DNA of 64,000 nt from Sweltsa coloradensis (GCA_024449915.1 JAMZAV010013791.1:1-64000); one strand, 5' to 3'; positions 20,487 through 32,280 are shown, numbered from the stretch's first letter. Made by a program: numbers and translations. The notes: generated by a model not told the origin, from the letters alone.

Positions 20487-23400
20487 GGGTCATTATTCTA
20501 TACAAGTCAATGACACTTGTTTGGAGAGTTCCTCTTTAATTTCCTCATTGGTAACATATTTTAGATCAGAACAACTAATAATTCCTTAAGAATTATTAAG
20601 TTGTTCATGCGGCTTACTTCGATTTCAAATAGGTAGTCAAATTTAGTGGTTTTAAGTAATAGTTCAGACTGCTTATCATTAGCAGTCTCAACCAGAAGCA
20701 ATCCATTTCGCAGTTTCCGTACTGATTTTACAGTACCTGCTACTCCTTGAATCGCTTTTGCAATTGCAACTGATGATATTTTAAAAAATGTTGTGTTCTC
20801 TTTTAAGGATTTAAACTCCCTTTAATATATGAATATTATACTGGGTTACACTGTGCACACTTTTTTCTCTGCCGACATGCGATTTCATTTTACACCAACT
20901 ATATTTTATATTTTATTTTCTAAACTAGGAAAAGCTACTCTAGAGCACTGCCATGTTAACGAATCTTTGGTTAACGTACACTTTTTTCGATCACTTACAC
21001 GCTTGTTTCAAATGGAAAGAATCCTCTTCGCGTCCTAGAATCACCCCAAGCCCGTTGAAGGACAGGAAAATAAGCTGAAAGAATGCAGTTTTTACGGCAC
21101 CAACCGTGTGCCACGAGGTATCCACGTGACAATCAATTATTGGTATCCCGTTGTCTACCTTTTAGTAATCTATCGGTTACTATGTGGCAACGTCTTTGTG
21201 TAGGCTTGGTGTCTTCCATCAGTTAGTAAACTCATGTCATTCTTTTGGCTAAGGTTTGGCGTTGTATTCGGTGCTAAGTGGTCATCACTTGCTTACTTAA
21301 AGGTGAACTGTGAGCAACCACTTGATGGATATCTTGCCCAACAAGGAGAAAATGTTTGTAACTCATTGGCTGCCTCATCGTGAACGCATGGCTTTTATAT
21401 ATTGTTGAGTTGAAATTCGGTGGCTACCTTTGGCAACCACTTGGCAATCAAAATCAAGCCTAGGTCTTGCTTAGATACCTCTTGGAAACCATTTGACAAA
21501 CAAATTTCTACAAGGGCTGGAAGTTATTAAGACGTCAAGATCGTTCAAAATACTTTCTCCTTCAGCTGAGTGGGTGGGGGGCTAATGGCTGGCCTGCTAA
21601 AAGGATTGAGTATAGAGGATGCTAATAGCTAATTCTGTGTATATGTTTATGGGTCTCAAACGGATAAACTTTGAGTAACCAAATTCTGCACCAATGTCAG
21701 TCATCTACCGGACTATCGCCTTTTACTAACGGGAATTTAATTTCAACGAACTGAAATGGGAATATAAACATTTCCCTTGTCATATTTAGAATGCATAAAT
21801 ATTATGTAATGTTACATAGAAACTTGTCAATTATTGCCTACAGTGTGTATAAAAAAAACAAGTGAATTATTATAAGTAGTAATTATTGCTAGTATTTAAT
21901 TGTATAGCAATATTACAAGATACCCGATAGCGGATCCATACTACATTGTTTCTAAAAAGTATTGATATAAACACAAATTATGACATGTTTCAATGAAGTG
22001 CCTATGTGTGTACACAATAACAAGATTCTGTCATAAAGTTTACGTGGTTCGTAATAATGTGTATGGCGGCCATCTTCTAAAATGGCCGCCATTGGTGCCA
22101 TTGTGTTAGTTTGACATGGCCTATTCAAAAGTCATTTTTCAATGACATGATCTATGTGTACACCAAATTTCAACATTCTGTCACAAAATTTCAAATAATT
22201 TGTTGGGTGGCCATCTTGGAAAATGGCCGCCATTGATGTCGTGGGATAATAATGAGATTGCCCTATATAGTTAAATCATTTTCCAATTACATTTTCGTAT
22301 ATTTTGTGCCAAATTTTATATGTCTATCATGAAAGGCACAATTGGAGGTAAATAGTGCACCTGTACGCAGGACTAATAAGTAATAATAATATGTATTTCA
22401 CTATAACAAATACCACAATGTTGCCAGAATGTCCAAATTTGTATAATTTAATAGGAAATTTGTTGGAGAATCCAATTATTACGTCAGAATTATTACAAAT
22501 GTAGTCTATAGTATAGAAAATGTATTAAAATTAAGAGCGTGTACTAAATGCATGTCCAAAACAAGATGGCGTCGTAAAAAAACTTTGGCACCAGATGTCA
22601 GATTTTTACCCAAGAATTTTTTTATCCTTAAGGTATACCCTAACAGGATCAGAAGAGAAAATCTATAAAGGTCGAAATTCCTACGGGACTTATGGCCATG
22701 GACTGCGCTAGTGGAAACGTGGAAGAGCAAACGTTTTAGGCTGCTCACCGCACAATGGTCTTGCTTGTCATGTAGCGTTCGGCCATTATTATCTACAGAC
22801 ACAATCAAGAATATGATATCGATGTGTTTTTTCATGCCCTACAACTTTTATTTGAAACAAATTTTCATAAAGTTACTGGTTTTGTTTTTGTTATGATAAA
22901 TATGCAAAACAAATTCAGATAATTAAAAAAAAAAGAGGGTAAAAATTTGCATCAAGGGCCGTAGGTCGCCAGATAATCAAAGGAAGGCGCACCAAACACC
23001 TTGATCGTTTCTTTACGAACAATTTAAAACAAATTTGAGCTATTTCGGTTCAATACTTCACTCAATATTGCTAATTTTCCGTTCGTCGACAAAACTCAAA
23101 AATCTAAAAATTGATTTTCAAAATGGCGGAAAACCCGCAACCGGATTTTTTGGGATTCTGTTGGGGATGTCCAGGAGACCCACCTTAACAAATCCCGACC
23201 GGTCCCTGCTTGTTTTTTTGAATGCGTGGGTCATATCACAACGGCCCTGTACTATAGGGCGCTTAACCGGTTAGTTAATATTTCGCCGCCTGTTATATTA
23301 AAAGTAAATGAAATGAGTTAATGGTGTGTTTGCTGATTATATTGTATTCTAAGTGTTTATATTTTAAGTTTAAGACTTGATCGTTTGTATGTTTGTGTTA

Positions 23401-23700
23401 GTTATAACACTTATCATATTTTATATTAACTTTGTTATGTGGGAAACCTGTCCAGGGTGCAATGCATGTTCCTCTTCAGGTGTCAACAAGGTTAATTGGC
23501 GATAGGACAATTGTTAATTGATGCTTGATGGCTGTTTATGAGGACTTAATACCTAGCCTGCGTAATGTCGACTGAGGAAATGCTCGGACAAATCTTCAAT
23601 CGGGAATGCCCACGGGTAAGGGGAGGAAGGGGTGTTTCTCACGTCGTGGTCATCATCGTCTTTGTCATCGTTCGTTGTATCATTGTCATCGTTGTCGGGA
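20025..23700. repeat. 3.67-kb tandem duplication, unit 2
   Basis: Repeats 16353-20024 in the same order: ORF1 of LINE-N, upstream region (20.83-21.70 kb), module M minus copy 2 (21700-23255), LINE-N 3' end (23258 on) and family A. At its right end the sequence runs on into an uninterrupted family A copy, so this side probably represents the original arrangement. Confidence 0.88.
21700..23255 (-). repeat. Module M, minus-strand copy 2
   Basis: Near identical to 18023-19575. The open frame of 109 residues on the minus strand at 22506-22835 parallels plus-strand frames at 10172-10477, but no domain is recognised and the frame shifts between copies, so I do not call a gene. Confidence 0.85.
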
Positions 23701-23888
23701 AGGTCGTCAAGGGAAGGATGAAGTGTCCCCGACGACGATTGCCGGAGCTCGCCTCTAGTTTCTGGGAGTAATAAACTTCGCTTATATACTAGCTGATGTT
23801 TGCGAGGTGGACTTTTTGTCTAGAATCGCCTTTTACGATTAGCAGAGCCATGCTCTGGGCCAATTCTATACCCCGGGCCCAGACGGGG
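23605..23888 (-). repeat. Family A copy, left part replaced
   Basis: It runs from CCCACGGGTAAGGGGAGG to GGGCCCAGACGGGGG, including GTCCCCGACGACGATTGCC and GATGTTTGCGAGGTGGAC. The usual left end is missing. Confidence 0.8.
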
Positions 23889-24155
23889 GTGAATAGAAAT
23901 GTTCCTAGTTACTTGACACATGGCTCGCTCACTTGTCTAACATCAACTTTAGCGTTTTCTTGTACTAAATTGCAAATGTAGTTTTTAATAATTGTATAGG
24001 TACCTAAGATCGTAATGATATACGCGTTTATGAAAGTCCACTTTGTTTAATAAGTAGAGCAAGTACAAACTGTGATGCGATGTGTTGCTTATAGTACACC
24101 GACCTTCGTATCTGAAACACAATTACTTAACTCACCGACACGTGCGCAATACTTA
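23889..24155. other. Unassigned DNA
   Basis: Nothing recognised between family A and the MITE. Confidence 0.5.
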
Positions 24156-24951
24156 GGGTGCGTCTGTAATCGACTTTTTGAGCGAGTCTGCTTGGCTAAG
24201 TCGACTCGTTAGCCGGAAGTCACGTGATGAAGTTGGCGTCGAAATGTCACAAGTAGGCATCGGTCGTCTGCTTGGTTAGCACCCGAGCGTAGTCGCCGAA
24301 AGTGTATGCTTGCGAGCCTACTTCACCTACTACAAGATGGCCGAATGCGAAGAAGTGAAATGCAAGCAGGATTGTAATTAATTAATTTTAATTGTTCCTA
24401 GGATCTTATATTTAATGAATTATTTTCTTACCACGAAAAAAATTAGCAGTGTCAGGAATTCAAACAACTAAATGCATGTTTTAGGTCGAGGCCCTAGGGC
24501 ATAGCTAGGTAAAGGTGGGGCCTAGGCCTAGCGTAGGGTAGCCTAGACCTAGGCCTAGCCAGCCAAAATGTAGCATTTTGAATGTTTCGTGATATAGTTT
24601 GATGTTTTAAATTTATTTTTAACTTCTTGACCTTGGACCAACGAGGTTATGCTAGGTCTAGACCCTATGACAAGCCAAAAATGAGAGATACAACGCACAT
24701 GGACTAACAAACACAAGAAAGTTTGTTTGTTTACCAATTTATAAAAAATACTCAAGCTACCGCCTTCTCGTGGGTGGGTTTTGAGAGCGACTTAAAAACG
24801 TATGTCCGTTAAGTAGGCATGGGAAGCCATGATAAGCAGGCTTTAAGAAGTTGTTGACAGAATCATTAAGTAGGCGAGGTGTAAGCAGGCTAGCACAGAG
24901 CAGGCAAGTTTTTAGCAGGGTAGCAGTCGAAAAACGATTACAGACGTACCC
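24156..24951. mobile_element. PIF/Harbinger-like MITE with TTA TSD
   Basis: Terminal inverted repeats are GGGTGCGTCTGTAATCG on the left and, reverse-complemented, GGGTACGTCTGTAATCG on the right (16 of 17 match). They are flanked by TTA at 24153-24155 and 24952-24954. A 3-bp TWA duplication with G-rich termini is the usual PIF/Harbinger signature. At 796 bp with no transposase or Myb-like domain, it is non-autonomous. Inside are repeated AGCAGGC motifs near the right end and clustered CCTAGGCCTA words near 24510-24560. Confidence 0.85.
24555..24755 (-). other. Short open frame inside the MITE, not called as a gene
   Basis: A 66-residue frame without a recognisable domain lies in the non-coding interior of the Harbinger-like element. 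No transposase motif is seen. Confidence 0.4.
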
Positions 24952-25200
24952 TTAACAAACTACCACAGCAATAACACCTCCCTCCGGAATTGAAATAAAT
25001 AAAATTAATAAGTAAGGACCTGGCGCCTCCACCAACAATGCTATTCTTATGGCGTTTCAACTTTTCTCTTTCTACCCGGCGCCTCCACCAAACGCCTAAC
25101 ACAATCTGCTATTTTAATCATTTGTTTATGACGGAATACGGTGAATTTGACTTCAGTATGATAGAATTACGACTGTGATGTGCATTTAATTCCAAATATC

Positions 25201-25290
25201 AACACCCACTCAGTCACAGAACTAATTAAAACCGACCAAGCCAACCCTGCAGGCGCCGACACCATCGACGAGCGAACATTGACCAACTAT
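25201..25290 (-). repeat. SINE-T fragment
   Basis: CACCCACTCAGTCACAGAAC, CCGACCAAGCCAACCCTGCA and ATCGACGAGCGAACATTGAC match the 3' half of SINE-T just before its complete copy. It appears to be an older, more diverged copy. Confidence 0.65.
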
Positions 25291-25295
25291 AGAGA

Positions 25296-25735
25296 CAGGC
25301 ATATTTATAAATAATAATAAATAAATTTTATTTAGAGTCTACCCACTCAGTTATATATAACTGATTTTCAGTGGGGGACTTTAAATCAAAGCGACCAAGC
25401 CAACCCTGCAGGCCCCGACGCAATCGACGAGTGAGCGATAACCAACCAAAGATCGATATCTTTAATAGGAAATATAGCAATCAGTGGTATGGACAGTGCG
25501 AACACCCGCGAATCAACGCCAGAATCAACAAGGCCGATTCAGAACAACTCTGAAATTTATTATGTGCTTCGTTGCTAGGACGGCTCCAAAGTCACCGTTT
25601 ACAAACTCCTAAGACAAGAACTGATGGACTTAAGTCCAAATCAGAAGTTAAAAAACTTCTGACTTGACGGGAATCGAAAACCCCGGACTTTCTGCATTGG
25701 AAGCAGATACGCTAACCACAAACCAAAGACATTAG
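25296..25735 (-). mobile_element. SINE-T copy 2
   Basis: Minus-strand SINE with the tRNA-like head at the high-coordinate end. The head has an anticodon-arm-like TCTGC...GCAGA stem and a B-box region, here disrupted by extra bases (GGGAATCGAAAACCCC on the plus strand). The body includes a GGACTTAAGTCC palindrome. The AT-rich tail AATAAATTTTATTTAGAGTC lies at the low-coordinate end. Confidence 0.75.
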
Positions 25736-25779
25736 AGGTTCGAGAGACAATAAAAACTTTGAGACTTGAAAACGGTGGC

Positions 25780-26224
25780 CGTTGGACGGCGAATAAAAAG
25801 AGGGGTCGAAGATTGGTGTTAAAAGAGTACTATACTTAACATTGAATTAGATAGAAGTGATATCGACTGCGCCCATCGCCTACCTAATAAAAATACGTCG
25901 CGCCCACCTCGTATTATTGTGCAACTAACGACAAGGAAGAAGAGAAATCTTTTTATAGAAAACAGGAGGAACGTGAAGATCACTAGCGAGGGTTTGACTG
26001 GTGTAAAAAGTGATAGTAGTAAGGGGGAGATTTTTATCAACGAAAACTTATCCCCTTTCTACCGCGAGCTTCTGTGGAAGACCAAACAGAGGGCAAAGGA
26101 ATTCAAGTTCAAGTTTGTTTGGTTCAAACACGGGAGCATCCTAGTGCGGAAGGACGAACAATCGCGTGCAATACTACGCATAAACTCGTACGACGACCTT
26201 GCACAGTTCACCAATCGAGAGTAG
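25780..26224 (+). pseudogene. LINE-C ORF1, C-terminal part
   Basis: A frame ending in the stop at 26222-26224 shows DCAHRLPNKN, PPRIIVQLTTRKKRNLF, IFINENLSPFYRELLWKT and FKFVWFKHGSILVRKD. This is the C-terminal nucleic-acid-binding region commonly found in CR1-type ORF1 proteins. The N-terminal part upstream is not readable in one frame. ORF1 proteins bind LINE RNA; this copy is incomplete. Confidence 0.7.
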
Positions 26225-26308
26225 GTCAAGTCTCGGTGTTACCGGAATGATCAATGTTGACGAATACGATGATAACACTGACTGTTTGGTTACAAGTGAC
26301 TTGGACGG

Positions 26309-27341
26309 TTGGATGGATTCGACGAAAGGGGTAACTGTGCTTCATTTAAATATCGGTCCCTAAAGTTCCACTGGAATGAACTTAAGGTTATTCCTAACAA
26401 ACAAATAGGAAATTTTGATATTTTAGTTCTAACTGAAATCTCAATCACAAATGTCGAAACTCAAACATACAATCTAGATGGTTATAATTTTTTTACAAAA
26501 CCTCGTCTCATAAGCGTGGTGGCGGTCTGTTACTATTTGTTAAATCTAGTATTGATTTTGTAGAAAGTAATTCGACATTTAATTTTTCTGAATGTATATC
26601 TGGTAATCTTACGATCACAAATAGTAAAGAGGTATTTGCTATTCTAGCGATCTATAGACCACCTGACAATAATACCAAAGGTCAGTTTGTGAAGGAGGTG
26701 GAAGGTTTGTATTGCAAAATGCTAATTATAGAAATGCAATAATAATAGGTGACACAAACTTAGATACCCTCAATGACTCGGACACACACGTACTTGCATA
26801 CAAAAATGTTATGGCGGCTAACGGTTATATTGATTGTGTGAAAGGTGTGACTAGAGAAGAGTATCGAGGAAATGTTCTCTCGCAGTCGTGTATTGATCAC
26901 ATATTTGTGAGGTGTGACTTTTCACCCATTCGCTCAATGATTTACACAACTAAAATTACCGACCATTATCTTATCGCAGCGGATTTGTATGCACCTGCGT
27001 CTGTTAGTCAGATCGAGGGTCCTTCACATAAAAAAATACGTTTTAATGAACGAGTGCTAAGGCAAAAATTGGAATGTTGTGATTGGCCAGCTTTAATGGA
27101 ATTAGATGATTGTAATGATCTTTATGAAGCAGTTGTAAAAAACTTTAAAAGTTGTTATAAGAGTGCTAGCTGTGCCGCCGGCGCAAAAAAGAAAGATGAA
27201 AAAAAATGTTGGATGACACCTTGTCTATTAGTGAGCATTAAAGAGAGGGATACTCTATTTAGGAAGTGGAAAAATTGTAAGCACGCCGCTATCAAATCAA
27301 TGTATAAGATTGAGTACAAATCTGCGCGTAACTTGGGCTAA
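26309..27341 (+). pseudogene. LINE-C ORF2: APE endonuclease
   Basis: The start VLHLNIG carries the usual first Asn region, then DILVLTEISI (catalytic Glu region), a glycine-rich GGLLLFVKSS segment in another frame, AIYRPPDNN, IIIGDTNLDTL (Asp/Asn) and SCIDHIFVR followed by TDHYLIAADL, whose DH holds the catalytic His. At least two frameshifts (near 26.36 and 26.52-26.71 kb) break it. The 209-residue frame at 26712-27341 continues into the linker before RT. Confidence 0.8.
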
Positions 27342-28797
27342 ATTAAATTTCTATAAAGACCAAATATATAATTCGAGAAATAATCTGAAAGAAACTTGGC
27401 AAACAATTAATGGAATCTTGGGTAAAAAGAAAAAACTTTCTGTAGATGAAGTAATTCATAACCATTTAGGGAAACAAAACAGTGACAAGGTGATAGCTGA
27501 TACTTTTGCGGAATAAATTTGTAAGAGAAGTGAAGGAGATTCAACACGAGTGTGGCATTCGTACTAGCCGTTACGTTAAAAAAAACGTGGAATGCCAATC
27601 CTTTTTTATGCCCCCCGTAAGTGAAACACGAATACAATCAATTATAGAGAATATGGATGATAATAAACAGCCAGGCTGGGACGGTATCAGAGTTCAGGAT
27701 TTAAAATTTTTGAAATATGAGATTAGCCCAGTTTTAGCCAAACTAGTAAATTTATCGTTTGAGTCAGGAACCGTCCCCTCAAACTTAAAGATATCAGTAG
27801 TTCGTCCTATCTATAAGAAGGGTGATCATATGTCATATTCCAATTATAGACCAATAGCACTCCTCTCTGTTATAGAGAAAATCTTGGAGCGCTGTGTAGC
27901 CGACAATTTGTCTGCCTATCTGGAAAAATTTAATATCATTGATAAATTGCAATATGGTTTCCAAAAAGGTAAATGCACTAGTGACTTGCTTGTAAATTCT
28001 CAGACTTCGTTAACACTAAATTAAACGATTACATGCATGTAGTTGCCCTATTTGTAGATTTTTCGAAAGCATTCGATACATTAAACCACAGTACATTAGT
28101 GGATATGCTTGAAAATGTTGGTATTAGAGGTCAAACCTTAAAATGGTTCACTAGTTTTTTAACAGATCGGAAACTCACAGTAAAAATAGGAGAATGCTTC
28201 AGTGAATATAGAGAGGTTGCGACTGGAGTACCGCAAGGCTCTATCTTGGGGCCAATTTTGTACCTGATTTATGTTAACAATATGACTAAATGTGTAAAAC
28301 ACTGTACTGTGTTCATGTATGCTGACGATACTGTTTTGTTATTTGCTCATAAGAACTTAAAAATGGCCGAATCTACTTTGCAGCGGGATTTCACTCAATT
28401 ATTAATGTGGACGCACGATTATGATCTCGTTATAATGCTGACAAAACCAAGATTCTACATATGTGCTCACCTCTGAATCAGAACAGGCATCAACCTCTTA
28501 AAATAATATTCCATTCTTATGAGTGTTTGCATGATATCGTAAATGGAAAAAACTGTGTACGGTGTAGTGTTGAAATTGAGTCTGTTGACAGCCATTGTCT
28601 ATTTAGGTATATTAATTGATAGATTCATGTCGTGGAGGCCGCATATTATCTCCTTATGCAAGCGTTTAAGATCCTGTGCATTTCAATTATTCAAATTAAA
28701 ATTGGTACTTCCGTTTAAACTTTTAAGGTCAGTTTACACTGCGATCGCCGAATCAATCATCTCTTATGGCCTCTTGGCCTGGGGTTTGCATCTTTAA
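27310..28797 (+). pseudogene. LINE-C ORF2: reverse transcriptase
   Basis: The RT begins after a linker. Motifs in order are KQPGWDGIRVQDLKF, LKISVVRPIYKKGDH, YRPIALLSVIEKILER, LQYGFQKGKCTSDLL, a stop at 28022, FVDFSKAFDTLNH (catalytic Asp), GVPQGSILGPILYLIYVNN and YADDTVLLF (active site). Frame changes lie near 27.32, 27.51, 28.46 and 28.54 kb. Catalytic residues are kept, so loss of function is by stops and indels. Confidence 0.85.
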
Positions 28798-28832
28798 GCC
28801 CCGTAAATTTAATAACCAACCTTCAAAACACA

Positions 28833-29202
28833 ATGATTAGAACTATGACACCATGCTTTTTAAAAAGAAATCCAAGATATAACAGCATACAAATGAAATA
28901 TCACTTTTGCAATGTACTGCCTGTATCATACCTATTTAAGTTTAGATTTATTTTAAAATTTTATTTCAATAGACAATATGAAGCAAACGAAAATACGGGG
29001 ATTACGCGGTCGAAATCAAGAGGGAATTACTTTTTGCCTAAATTCAATAACAAATATGGAAAACGAACACTTTTTTATTTGGACACCTGCTATTTTCAAC
29101 AGCCTACCTGGTCATCTGCGCAATCTAGAAAAGATCTCAGCCATTAAATCTGAATTAAAGTTTTATTTGCTCGATTTTGTATGTGCAGTCTACAACACCT
29201 AA
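28833..29202 (+). pseudogene. LINE-C ORF2: C-terminal tail
   Basis: Two overlapping frames finish the ORF2 protein: LQNTMIRTM region, then FIWTPAIFNSLPGHLRN, the NSLP-type end seen in CR1-like ORF2 proteins. Stop at 29200-29202. Confidence 0.65.
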
Positions 29203-29581
29203 TCATTCATCTCAATACCCAATTTGCTTTTAATTTTAATTTTTTATTGCAGTTGTTCAATTTACTATTTTCATAATGTATCCTGTTTGTTTGCTTTAAG
29301 ATTTGATTACGAATGACAAGTCTGTTTGTTTTTTGTTTGTTTTTGGAGGAGTCTTTAAATATTTAGATACTTGGTGCAAGTATGTAAATTTATTCATCTA
29401 ATACTGTGTTGTTTTTGTGTTACCTTAAGTATAATATTTTTATATTCAATATTCAATTTTTTTTTTTTTTTTTTAGTTTTGTTATACAGGACGGTGTTCC
29501 ACTGAGTTTGTTCTATTTTTCTTTGTTATTGTTGTAATAACTTCGCACAACACCGTAGTTGTATGAAATGTACACATTGTC

Positions 29582-29618
29582 GTGGTTTAAACCACAGACA
29601 AGCCTTATTTTAAGGCTT
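29582..29618 (+). promoter_or_regulatory. Paired palindromes in the LINE-C 3' end
   Basis: GTGGTTTAAACCAC at 29582-29595 is a perfect 14-bp palindrome. AAGCCTTATTTTAAGGCTT at 29600-29618 forms a perfect 8-bp stem with a 3-nt loop. CR1-type LINEs often keep structured 3' ends recognised by their own RT, so these are candidate RT-recognition structures. Confidence 0.6.
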
Positions 29619-29688
29619 TGTGGACCGAAGCATATAAAAAATGTACACATATGTAATTAATGAATTAATAAAAAATAAAAAAAAAAAA

Positions 29689-29689
<1 letters not shown>

Positions 29690-29759
<70 letters not shown>

Positions 29760-29762
29760 TTC

Positions 29763-29821
<59 letters not shown>

Positions 29822-29822
29822 A
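29690..29822. repeat. (ATT)n microsatellite
   Basis: A long, almost perfect ATT tract directly after the LINE-C 3' end. Confidence 0.95.
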
Positions 29823-29825
29823 AAT

Positions 29826-29902
29826 CTATCGATAAGAGACGGTTGCGTACCGGAAAAAAATGAAGATATCTGTCGTGAGACCTGTATACAAAAAAAGAGA
29901 TT
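29826..29902 (+). pseudogene. 77-bp CR1-type RT micro-fragment between microsatellites
   Basis: Translation gives KISVVRPVYKKRD preceded by a DGCVP-like stretch. It aligns with FESGTVPSNLKISVVRPIYK in LINE-C (about 27.76-27.83 kb), with one indel in an A run. It comes from a related but different copy and is followed by a long A tract and a second ATT tract. Confidence 0.7.
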
Positions 29903-29995
29903 AAAAAAAAAAAAAAAAAAAAAAAAAAATTATTATTATTATTATTTTTATAATTATGATTATTATTATGATGATGTTATTATTATTATTTTTAA
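29903..29995. repeat. Poly(A) and second (ATT)n tract
   Basis: About 27 adenines followed by imperfect ATT repeats up to the start of the next LINE-N fragment. Confidence 0.9.
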
Positions 29996-31469
29996 GTTTT
30001 TAAGTGTAAAGTAACAAAATAAATAATGATGACGAAAGTAATAGCAAAACAAAAGTTATGTATGGGAATAAAATTAAAGTAATTAAGAAATGTGTATGAA
30101 GTTAATTAAAGTTTGTTAAAAAGATTACTTTGGATGAGAAATTTGGAAAGTTTGTCGCCGTTATCATATGAGAGAAGTTCTTCATATGATTGGGAGAGAT
30201 CAAATTGCATGCGCAAGGCATCATATTTGGTACATTCTGCTAGCATATGATGTACGGTTAAAGGTACATCACATGTGTCACATATGGGAATAACCTTTTC
30301 TCTGGTTAAGAGATTTCCGTGTGTTAGGCGTGTGTGCCTATACGAAGTCTAGACAATACCACCTCTTCTCTACGTGAGAGTCGAGACGTAGGTGGACGAA
30401 TTTTGTTAGTCAATGTGGGCATCACACTACGCAATTTGTTATTTTGCAACACATCCCAAGATGCTTGTCGCAAATCCAACAATCTTTGCTTGCATCCACT
30501 CTTGACATCTGGAACGGGAACTAGATTGAAATCAACGTCGCGACGCTGGGAAGATTTCTTAGCAGCCCGATCTGCGTGTTCATTTCCATCTATGTCCACG
30601 TGTCCAGGTATCCAGAAAAACTCTTTTTTGTATCCCTTAGAGGTAAGTTTTTCTAAATAGAATTGGATGTCTTGTACTAAATGATGACTAGAATACATGA
30701 GTTCTATAGCTTGAAGTGAACTTAGGCTATCTGAACACAAAAGGTATTCTCCACAACGACAGCGTAGAATGTATTTAAGAGCTTCACGGATGGCGAATAA
30801 CTCTGCAATGAAAAACTGAACACACGTCGCTTAGCCTGAAACGTTCAGTTAAGGTGGAACAATAAAAAGCACTTCCAACCTTGTTGTCAATTTTGGAGCC
30901 ATCTGTGAATACCAAAGTTAACCTTCGATGTTCATTGCAAATAACTCTAATGTTAATTTTGAATACACTATCGCAAGTAGAGTTTTTATCAAAACGACAA
31001 AGGTCAAATATAATAATCGGCTCTGGTGTAAACCAGGGCGGGTAATTGCTAAATACAAAATTTAAAAAATCTTTTGGCAGATGAAATTCTATAAGATTAA
31101 ACAAAAGTTACATCTAAATCCCGTTGGAAGAGATGCCTTGGGTTTGTTATCAAAGTGTCTGACATATGTCGTGTTAAAAACATTCCGATTTGCTGGATGG
31201 TTAGGCAAAGCTTTAATATTCATTACGTACGTACCCATCAAGAGGTTTCGCCGTTCTGCCCAGGAGGACACACCTGACTCAGCATACAAGCTGACTACCG
31301 GGCTTGTTCGAAATGCACCAAGAGCAATACGAAGACCACAATGGTGGACAGTGTCTAGAAGTTTAAGGGTTGTGTTACTTGCTGAAGAGTATACGAAACA
31401 TCCATAGTCCATCTTGGAGAAAACTAGAGATCAGAAGATTCTCAACATGCAAGTCCTATCTGCACCCCA
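29996..31469 (-). mobile_element. LINE-N copy: RT C-terminus, RNase H and CCHC
   Basis: It matches LINE-N from the RT thumb region to the 3' UTR. Minus-strand frames hold YSSASNTTLKLLDTVHHCG, VFTDGSKID, CSDSLSSLQAI and GNEHADRAAKKSS. It is cut at 31469 (after CTGCACCCCA). At its 3' side the outermost 120-130 bp of the UTR, with the CCGGTTAGGTC end, is missing and replaced by the ATT tract, which is not expected from ordinary target-primed insertion. Confidence 0.85.
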
Positions 31470-31524
31470 GGGACAAGGATCAAAGGGTATGGAACATAAC
31501 GAGTGACGCGGGGAGACGCGGGGT

Positions 31525-31978
31525 GGACGGGCTTGTGCTGGTCAGAACAAGCCAAAACTAAGGGGGCATGGAAATAGGTGGCTGGGGTCGGGTCGGGGGG
31601 GCCTGTGGTCTATGGCGAAATCAGGCCGGGCTTAGGCAAAGGACAGAGGGAATTGGAGGGTTTGGGGAAGGCAGGGTTGGTGGTTCACCCCACATCGTGG
31701 TCTTCTTCGTCTGTGACATCGAACGTGTTGTCATTGTCGTCGTCGTCGGGGAGGTTGTCAAGGGGAAAGGGGAAGTTACCCGACGACGATTGCCAGAGCT
31801 CGCCTCTAGATTCGGGGAGTAACATACTACCCCTCATACTACAGTTCAATTTTAGTTTCGTGGAGTCAAATAATACTCTTCCTACAAGCTGATGTTTGCG
31901 AGGTGGACTTTTTTTCTTGAATCGCCTGGTACGATTACCAGAGCCATGCTATGGGCCAATTCTATCCCGGGCCAGACG
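31525..31978 (-). repeat. Family A copy with partial internal duplication
   Basis: It starts near GGGTGGACGGGCTTGTGCTG and ends GGGCCAGACGGG. The CTAGATTCGGGGAGTAA box occurs twice (near 31806 and 31855), so a piece of about 50 bp is doubled. Confidence 0.8.
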
Positions 31979-32280
31979 GGTGTCTTTTAGGGAGGAAATC
32001 CCAAACATGCTGGTCAGAACCAACTGTTTGTAAAAGGGGAGGAAATAAGTGGATCTCACTAAGCGGTCGTCATCGTCTTTTGTCATCGTACGAGTTCTCA
32101 TTGTCGTCGTCTGGGATGTCATCAAGGGGTGGCGTGTCCTCAATGACGACCGCCAGAGTTCCCCTCTAGTTTCTAGCAGAAAAGACTACTCTTCCTTCCT
32201 GCTGATGATTGCGAGATGGACTTTTTCTCTTGAATCGCCATGCTCTTTCCAAATTCTTTCCCGGACCCAGACGGTGGGAG
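31979..32280 (-). repeat. Family A copy joined directly to the previous one
   Basis: It restarts without spacer at GGGAGGAAATCCCAAACATG and runs to GGACCCAGACGG. Confidence 0.8.

Larger units (their letters stand above)
25735..29690 (+). mobile_element. LINE-C: CR1-type LINE, frameshifted
   Basis: Plus-strand element with the end of ORF1, then ORF2 with APE endonuclease and RT, and a 3' UTR of about 490 bp ending AATTAATAAAAAATAAA beside an (ATT)n tract. No RNase H is seen, which together with the RT motifs points to the CR1/Jockey-like side. It is the only large LINE here on the plus strand apart from the 54-56 kb relic. The start is set just after SINE-T and is uncertain. Confidence 0.8.
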
